Position numbers and translations under genes: made by a program. Positions 5,824 through 10,067 of a stretch of DNA of 10,067 nucleotides are shown here, in pieces. The notes below the pieces were generated by a model. That model did no database searches, had not been told where the DNA came from, and worked only from the letters and a program-made list of their open reading frames with translations. Positions within the stretch are counted from its first letter, which is position 1; the number at the start of each line of letters is the position of its first letter. Source of the stretch: JBKEAJ01 sp047974415 (GTDB taxonomy: Bacteria > Bacteroidota > Bacteroidia > Bacteroidales > Prolixibacteraceae); NCBI GenBank assembly GCA_047974415.1, contig JBKECH010000106.1:1-10067 (forward strand). Reading direction: 5' to 3'.

Positions 5824-8316
5824 ATGAAACAATATTTAAATACAACTAAACTGACTTGCAAGTCGATTGTAATGGCAGTGTTAATAACATTCGTTTTTTA
5901 CTCATACACCAAAGAAAAGCAGACGCAACAACATTACCGGCTATGGTATGATGCGCCTACGAGTGCAACGGCAGAAGATAAAGTTACAAGCACAATTAAT
6001 GATTTAGCATGGCTCCAGGCTTTGCCTGTGGGGAATAGTAATATTGGGGCGATGGTTTATGGCGATGTGAACCATGAGCGCATACAGTTGAATGAAAAGA
6101 CGCTGTGGTCGGGGAGTGTGGAGGATAATAATAATCCCGAAGCGGCAAAGAGCTTAGCGAAGATACGTGGACTGTTGTTTGCAGGGAAGTATGCCGAGGC
6201 TGCAGAGTTGACTGTTTCTACGCAGGTGTGTAGGGGGAAAGGATCGGGTCGAGGAAAGGGGCGGAATACGCCCTACGGCAGTTATCAAACATTAGGCGAT
6301 TTGTATTTTGATTTCAAGACTGGTGAACCCTATACGAATTATCACAAGGAGCTTGATTTGAACGAGGCTGTGGTGCGTGTTTCGTATGAGCAGAATGGTG
6401 TTTCCTATGCACGTGAGGTCTTTGCGAGCCATCCAGATGATGTGCTGGTGATTAAACTTTCGGCTGACCAAAAGGAGGCGTTGAGCTTTGATGTTAAGCT
6501 GAATCGTCCCGAGCGCTTTGCGACCACTTGCGAAGATGAAACACTGATGATGCACGGTGCATTGAACAACGGAAAGGGCGGCGATGGCATGCAATACGCA
6601 GCGCGTCTTAAAGCAAAAGCTACGGGCGGAACTGTGAGCTACACGGATAGCCTCATCTCTATTAAAGATGCAGATGAAGTGGTTTTATTACTCGTGGCGG
6701 AAACAAACTACAAGCAGGAGTATCCAACATTTATTGGCGATGATCCGATAGCAACAACAAAGAAGCACTTGAGCGATGTGGCAAACAAAAGCTATGATAA
6801 TTTATGGGCTGCTCATCAAAAGGACTATACAAGCCTCTTTGATAAGGTAAGCTTGCAGCTTGCGGAAGTTAGTAAGGATACTATTCCTACAGATCAACGT
6901 TTGATGAATCAAAAGGCGATGGGTGACGACTTGCATTTGCAAGAGCTTTACTTCCAGTTTGGACGGTACTTGATGATTGCATCGTCGCGTTCGGGATCGT
7001 TGCCTGCGAATCTACAAGGGATTTGGTCGAACAAGATTCAAACACCTTGGAATGGCGATTACCATGCTAATATCAACCTACAAATGAACTATTGGGCAAC
7101 CGATGTGGTGAACCTATCGTCGTGCTTCGATCCGCTCGAAGATTTTGTGTTGTCGCTTGTTGAGCCTGGGCGCAAAACGGCGCGCGTACAGTATGGGGCA
7201 AGTGGTTGGAACAGTCAGGTCATTTCGAATGTGTGGGGTTATACCTCGCCAGGCGAAGGCACGAAGTGGGGAATGTATGTGGGGGGAAGTGCTTGGTTGT
7301 TGAATCAGTTTTGGGATCATTATCTGTTTACAGAAGATGAGGAATATCTGAGAAGAGTATATCCAGCAATGCTTGAAGCATCGCAGTTCTACTTGGATTG
7401 GCTAGTAACTGATCCGCATACGGGCAAGTTGGTTTCAGGACCGTCTACTTCGCCAGAGAATATGTTTGTTGCGCCCGATGGATCGCATGTTTCTATAAGT
7501 ATGGGAACGGCGCACGATCAGGAAATGATTTACGAACTGTTTTCTAACGTAGGGAAAGCATCAGAACTTTTAGGAAGTAAACAGCCTATGGTTGGACGAG
7601 TACAGAAAGCTAAAGCGATGTTGGCACGAGCAGCGATCGGATCCGACGGAAGGATAAACGAATGGGCAGAAGAGTTCGAAGAGCTTGAGAAGCATCACCG
7701 TCATGTGTCGCACTTAAACATGTTGCACCCAGGGGCGGCGATTGATCCTGTAAAAAATCCAGAATTGGCAACGGCTGCAAGAAAAACATTAGAAGCAAGA
7801 AGTGATGTTGGAACTGGATGGTCGCTGGCTTGGAAAGTCAACTTTTGGGCAAGATTGAAGGATGGAGACCGCGCTTATAAGTTGTTACAAGAGTTATTGA
7901 CCCCAAGTGTAAAGGCTAGAGGCAAAGGCAGAACCTATATGAATTTGTTTTGCGCACACCCTCCCTTTCAGATTGATGGAAATTTTGGAGGTACTGCAGG
8001 AATTGCCGAGATGTTGCTGCAAAGCCATAGCGGTTATATCGATTTACTTCCTGCAATTCCGAGCCAGTGGAACAAGGGAAGTGTTAAAGGTTTGAAAGCA
8101 CGTGGAGGGTTTGAAGTGGATTGTACATGGGCAGATGGAGAAGTTTCTAACGCCGTTGTTAAATCACTTGCAGGAAAGCAATGTGTTGTTCGCTCTACAG
8201 TTCCGCTTTCACTTAAGGCTCTAAACTTGACTTCTGTTCAAGATGAGTATGGCTATAGCATCACCTTCGATACAGTAGTGGACAAAGTGTATAAGTTGGA
8301 AAGGTTGGAGGGTTGA
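5824..8316 (+). CDS. GH95 family glycoside hydrolase, probable alpha-1,2-L-fucosidase
   Basis: Inverting exo-enzyme expected to release terminal L-fucose alpha-1,2-linked to galactose. The 830 residues are normal for the family. Residues 14-27 are a hydrophobic export signal; Tyr28 stands where a lipid-modified Cys might be expected, so the enzyme may be periplasmic or membrane-tethered. The N-terminal beta-domain (about 38-275) has ALPVGNSNIGAMVYGDV and IQLNEKTLWSG. The (alpha/alpha)6 catalytic domain follows, then a C-terminal beta-domain (about 735-825). Catalytic residues known from Bifidobacterium bifidum AfcA (Asn421, Asn423, Glu566, Asp766) correspond here to Asn416 and Asn418 in HANINLQMNYW, Glu545 in PSTSPEN and Asp718 in FQIDGNFGG. 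His414, in the H-x-N-x-N motif, is the residue I recall as favouring fucosidase over alpha-L-galactosidase activity. The gene follows an IS remnant and precedes an esterase gene. Sampled GC is 53-57%, above that of susC/susD. Confidence 0.94.
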   Translation: MKQYLNTTKLTCKSIVMAVLITFVFYSYTKEKQTQQHYRLWYDAPTSATAEDKVTSTINDLAWLQALPVGNSNIGAMVYGDVNHERIQLNEKTLWSGSVEDNNNPEAAKSLAKIRGLLFAGKYAEAAELTVSTQVCRGKGSGRGKGRNTPYGSYQTLGDLYFDFKTGEPYTNYHKELDLNEAVVRVSYEQNGVSYAREVFASHPDDVLVIKLSADQKEALSFDVKLNRPERFATTCEDETLMMHGALNNGKGGDGMQYAARLKAKATGGTVSYTDSLISIKDADEVVLLLVAETNYKQEYPTFIGDDPIATTKKHLSDVANKSYDNLWAAHQKDYTSLFDKVSLQLAEVSKDTIPTDQRLMNQKAMGDDLHLQELYFQFGRYLMIASSRSGSLPANLQGIWSNKIQTPWNGDYHANINLQMNYWATDVVNLSSCFDPLEDFVLSLVEPGRKTARVQYGASGWNSQVISNVWGYTSPGEGTKWGMYVGGSAWLLNQFWDHYLFTEDEEYLRRVYPAMLEASQFYLDWLVTDPHTGKLVSGPSTSPENMFVAPDGSHVSISMGTAHDQEMIYELFSNVGKASELLGSKQPMVGRVQKAKAMLARAAIGSDGRINEWAEEFEELEKHHRHVSHLNMLHPGAAIDPVKNPELATAARKTLEARSDVGTGWSLAWKVNFWARLKDGDRAYKLLQELLTPSVKARGKGRTYMNLFCAHPPFQIDGNFGGTAGIAEMLLQSHSGYIDLLPAIPSQWNKGSVKGLKARGGFEVDCTWADGEVSNAVVKSLAGKQCVVRSTVPLSLKALNLTSVQDEYGYSITFDTVVDKVYKLERLEG

Positions 8317-8329
8317 AAAGGTTGAATAG
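8295..8329 (+). repeat. Four degenerate 8-9-bp tandem units across the GH95 stop codon
   Basis: The units GTTGGAAAG, GTTGGAGG, GTTGAAAAG and GTTGAATAG follow one another directly. The GH95 stop TGA (8314-8316) lies in the third unit, so the final residues KLERLEG are encoded by the repeat. Downstream, 8363-8378 contains two ATCCAAMA-type units, and CTTTGCG occurs at 8391-8397 and 8406-8412. The spacer therefore consists largely of short repeats. Confidence 0.55.
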
Positions 8330-8387
8330 TCGAAACTGCAGGTTCGGTCTGATAATCTAAAAATCCAACAATCCAAAACCCTTTCAT

Positions 8388-8395
8388 TACCTTTG
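8388..8395 (+). promoter_or_regulatory. Possible -7 element for the esterase gene
   Basis: TACCTTTG matches the Bacteroidota -7 consensus TAnnTTTG and lies 38 bp before the esterase ATG. No TTTG or TTG stands 19-21 bp upstream, so the -33 part is weak or absent. The sequence overlaps a CTTTGCG micro-repeat, which makes a chance match possible. The gene may equally be transcribed through from the GH95 gene 117 bp upstream. Confidence 0.3.
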
Positions 8396-8433
8396 CGAGT
8401 TGCGTCTTTGCGTTTAATCAAAAATCTAGTAAA

Positions 8434-9852
8434 ATGAAAGATCTAATCCTAATCACCCTACTATTCCTGAGTATCTCTGCTTCTGGGCAGTTGAAAGTAG
8501 GAGATGCGCTGTCGTCGAACATGGTGTTGCAACGTGAGCAGCCAGTGAACATTTGGGGAATGGCTGCGCCCAAGGAAAGCATTCAAGTAATGTTTGATGG
8601 GCAGAAACTCAAAACGAAAGCCGATGCAGAAGGCAAGTGGCGTGTGCAGTTGGAACCGATGAAGGCTAACAAGAATCCGCAGACCCTAAGTATCAAAGGG
8701 AAGAAGGAAGACCTTAAGCTCGACAATGTATTAATTGGGGAAGTTTGGCTAGCTTCGGGGCAATCGAATATGGAATACTCCATGGTGCCGTATCATGAGT
8801 TCTACCTGTTGCCAAAAGAGGAAGATTTGGCTTACCAAGAACTACAAAAGCCTGCAAACAATATGATTCGTGTGCTAAACTGCGATCGAAAAGGACGACG
8901 TAGCGAGTGGAAGGTGGCAGATGGCGAGTCGCTAGTGAAGACATCGCAAGTAGGTTACTTCTTTGGTAAAGATTTGCAGCAGAAACTAGATGTGCCTGTG
9001 GGTATCGTTACTTCGGCGATTGGAGGAACACAAATTGAAGCCTGGACAACAAAAGAAACCTATCAAAATGATCCTACTTTTGCCAAGGAACTAGAGCGTG
9101 GGCGTGGAAAAATAAATGGTAAAGGTCCAGGAAACTGGTATCGAACCATGATTGCACCGCTAGTTCCCTTTGCTTTCAAAGGCGTGCTGTGGTATCAGGG
9201 CGAGAACAACTGCGTAACCACCGAGCGACAGTATGCACGTAAGTTTGAGCTGATGGTTGGCGCTTGGCGAGACGCTTTTGAACAAGAAAACCTACCGTTC
9301 TACTATGTAGTACTCTTGCCCTACACGTATTCGAAAGACCCACGGCCTAGTACAAAAGTTACCGCCGAGGAATTGCCTAAGTTTAGAGTTCAGCAGATGG
9401 AAGCTCAAAAGTTAGTACCGAATACCGAGTTTGTGATTGCTTCGGATTTGGTGGCAAGTGTCGACGATATTCATCCGCCCCATAAATGGACGGTGGCAGA
9501 GCGTCTAGTTCGTGTGGCGATGACAAAAAGCTATGGCGATGACAGTGTGGAGTGGTCGGGGCCTCGATTGAGAGGTTCGCAAACTTATGAAGATTCTATC
9601 GTACTTATTTTTGATCATTGCGCTGAGGGGCTCACTACGGTGAAGGGCAAGCAAGCTACTTGGTTTGAGATTGCGGGTGAGGATGGCATTTTTTGCTCGG
9701 CTTTTGCCGACATCAGCAGCCCGACCACCGTTAAGGTTTATCACCCCGATGTAAAACAACCCAAGTTTGTTCGTCTTGGTTGGCACGAAACGGCGATTCC
9801 AAACCTTACAAATTCCGGCTCTATGTCGAATATAGTGGGTAATCAAATTTGA
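8434..9852 (+). CDS. Sialate O-acetylesterase-like SGNH hydrolase with IS-derived C-terminus
   Basis: Secreted carbohydrate O-acetylesterase (SASA family, PF03629; some members are classed CE20). It would remove acetyl groups that block glycosidases. Residues 1-18 are a signal peptide with probable cleavage at ASG/Q. An N-terminal beta-domain (about 20-95) precedes the SGNH domain. Ser111 in LASGQSNMEY is the nucleophile, Gly197-Gly198 in AIGGTQIEAW forms block II, WYQGENN (Asn259) is block III, and Asp345 with His347 in DDIHPPHK are the expected partners. All catalytic motifs are intact. The protein is nearly full length, but native sequence stops after NLTNS at residue 461, where homologues usually run on for about 10-15 residues. 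Codons 462-472 (GSMSNIVGNQI) are read from the insertion sequence. The last 32 bases overlap the convergent transposase gene. The start is the only one with a signal peptide. Sialic acid specificity is not proven by the family. Confidence 0.93.
   Translation: MKDLILITLLFLSISASGQLKVGDALSSNMVLQREQPVNIWGMAAPKESIQVMFDGQKLKTKADAEGKWRVQLEPMKANKNPQTLSIKGKKEDLKLDNVLIGEVWLASGQSNMEYSMVPYHEFYLLPKEEDLAYQELQKPANNMIRVLNCDRKGRRSEWKVADGESLVKTSQVGYFFGKDLQQKLDVPVGIVTSAIGGTQIEAWTTKETYQNDPTFAKELERGRGKINGKGPGNWYRTMIAPLVPFAFKGVLWYQGENNCVTTERQYARKFELMVGAWRDAFEQENLPFYYVVLLPYTYSKDPRPSTKVTAEELPKFRVQQMEAQKLVPNTEFVIASDLVASVDDIHPPHKWTVAERLVRVAMTKSYGDDSVEWSGPRLRGSQTYEDSIVLIFDHCAEGLTTVKGKQATWFEIAGEDGIFCSAFADISSPTTVKVYHPDVKQPKFVRLGWHETAIPNLTNSGSMSNIVGNQI
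9817..9844. repeat. Predicted terminal inverted repeat of the ISL3-type element
   Basis: This outer end starts GGCTCT and overlaps both the last codons of the transposase (PLYST and stop) and the foreign tail of the esterase. The partner repeat is outside the window, so its length and match cannot be verified here. Confidence 0.4.
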
Positions 9853-10067
9853 GTTTTCCAGCAATGAAGTATATCATGTTTATGAAGTTGTCAATATTCC
9901 GATACCCTCTAGCTCTTTTCTTGGCTAATTGTATTTTGGAATTTATACCTTCTAATATCCCATTGTTTATTCTGCTAGTCATGTAATTTTTAATGCCGTG
10001 CCAATGTGATTTAATCATTCCTACTACCTTTATAAACGGTTGTATTTTAGATTCCATTGCAAGGTCG
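9821..10067 (-). CDS. ISL3-family transposase, C-terminal part (5' cut by window edge)
   Basis: DDE transposase that moves the insertion sequence. The frame is open to the right edge (DLA precedes the Met at 10057), so this Met is internal and the gene continues outside. About 81 residues are visible. The segment MIKSHWHGIKNYM, then SRINNGILEGINSKIQLAKK and RARGYRNIDNFINMIYF, matches the C-terminal signature of the DDE_Tnp_ISL3 domain (PF01610). The Glu at 9950-9952 in NGILEGINSKI is the probable third acidic catalytic residue. The stop TAG is at 9821-9823, almost at the element's end, as in many related elements. The gene is convergent with and overlaps the esterase by 32 bp. Nothing in the visible part is broken. 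Confidence 0.88.
   Translation of the reverse strand, partial: DLAMESKIQPFIKVVGMIKSHWHGIKNYMTSRINNGILEGINSKIQLAKKRARGYRNIDNFINMIYFIAGKLKFDYPLYST

Larger units (their letters stand above)
9817..10067 (-). mobile_element. ISL3-type insertion sequence, one end only
   Basis: The esterase's conserved C-terminal coding is broken just after 9816, and the following sequence encodes a transposase on the opposite strand ending only four bases inside this point. The first bases, GGCTCTATGTCGAATATAGT, begin with GGCTCT, which resembles ISL3-family termini as I recall them. ISL3 elements make 8-bp target duplications, so CAAATTCC (9809-9816) is the predicted duplicate to find beyond the other end, outside the window. 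The exact boundary is inferred from where esterase homology stops and may be off by a few bases. Confidence 0.75.

Noticed and set aside
6205..6270. Gly/Lys/Arg-rich segment in GH95 (RGKGSGRGKGRN), considered as an insertion
   Set aside because: Comparable glycine-rich loops before the GSYQTLGDL motif are usual in Bacteroidota GH95 proteins as I recall them.
9505..9864. A 119-codon minus-strand open frame over the esterase 3' end
   Set aside because: It lies antisense to a well-supported esterase, has no family-like motifs and runs into the transposase region in a different frame; it is a shadow.
1..10067. CRISPR arrays, tRNA or rRNA genes, phage genes, defence systems
   Set aside because: No regularly spaced repeats, no cloverleaf or rRNA-like sequence and no matching protein motifs were seen on either strand.

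Overview
The window is an incomplete polysaccharide utilization locus (PUL) of a Bacteroidota genome. The evidence is a SusC/SusD-type outer-membrane uptake pair, a predicted secreted GH95 alpha-L-fucosidase and a secreted sialate-O-acetylesterase-like SGNH hydrolase. Promoter-like elements resemble the Bacteroidota -7 consensus (TAnnTTTG), and no Shine-Dalgarno sites are obvious. Genus cannot be fixed from sequence alone; a glycan-degrading Bacteroidales or relative is my best guess.

Layout: 1-3030 is a SusC-like TonB-dependent receptor cut by the left window edge. 3052-5076 is its SusD-like lipoprotein, 21 bp downstream. 5077-5823 has no intact gene and looks like a scar. It holds a possible minus-strand gene tail, a perfect 13-bp hairpin, a plus-strand scrap resembling a carboxypeptidase-regulatory-like domain, an N-terminal piece of an IS4-type (DUF4372) transposase with a promoter-like sequence in front, and an unidentified C-terminal scrap fused to it. 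5824-8316 is a complete GH95 enzyme with all expected catalytic residues. 8317-8433 is a spacer with degenerate micro-repeats and a possible promoter. 8434-9852 is the esterase, whose last 11 codons come from an ISL3-type insertion sequence entering at about 9817. That element runs off the right edge, with the C-terminus of its transposase on the minus strand.

Function: SusC/SusD would bind and import oligosaccharides. GH95 would remove terminal alpha-1,2-L-fucose and the esterase would remove O-acetyl groups that block glycosidases. This pairing suits a fucosylated, acetylated glycan, either host mucin-type glycan or acetylated fucogalacto-xyloglucan; the sequence does not decide between them. 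The two enzyme genes look more GC-rich than susC/susD in hand-counted samples, so the two halves may have been joined secondarily across the scar.

I did not find a convincing new biological system. The most unusual content is the mosaic scar at 5077-5823 and the IS-altered 3' end of the esterase.
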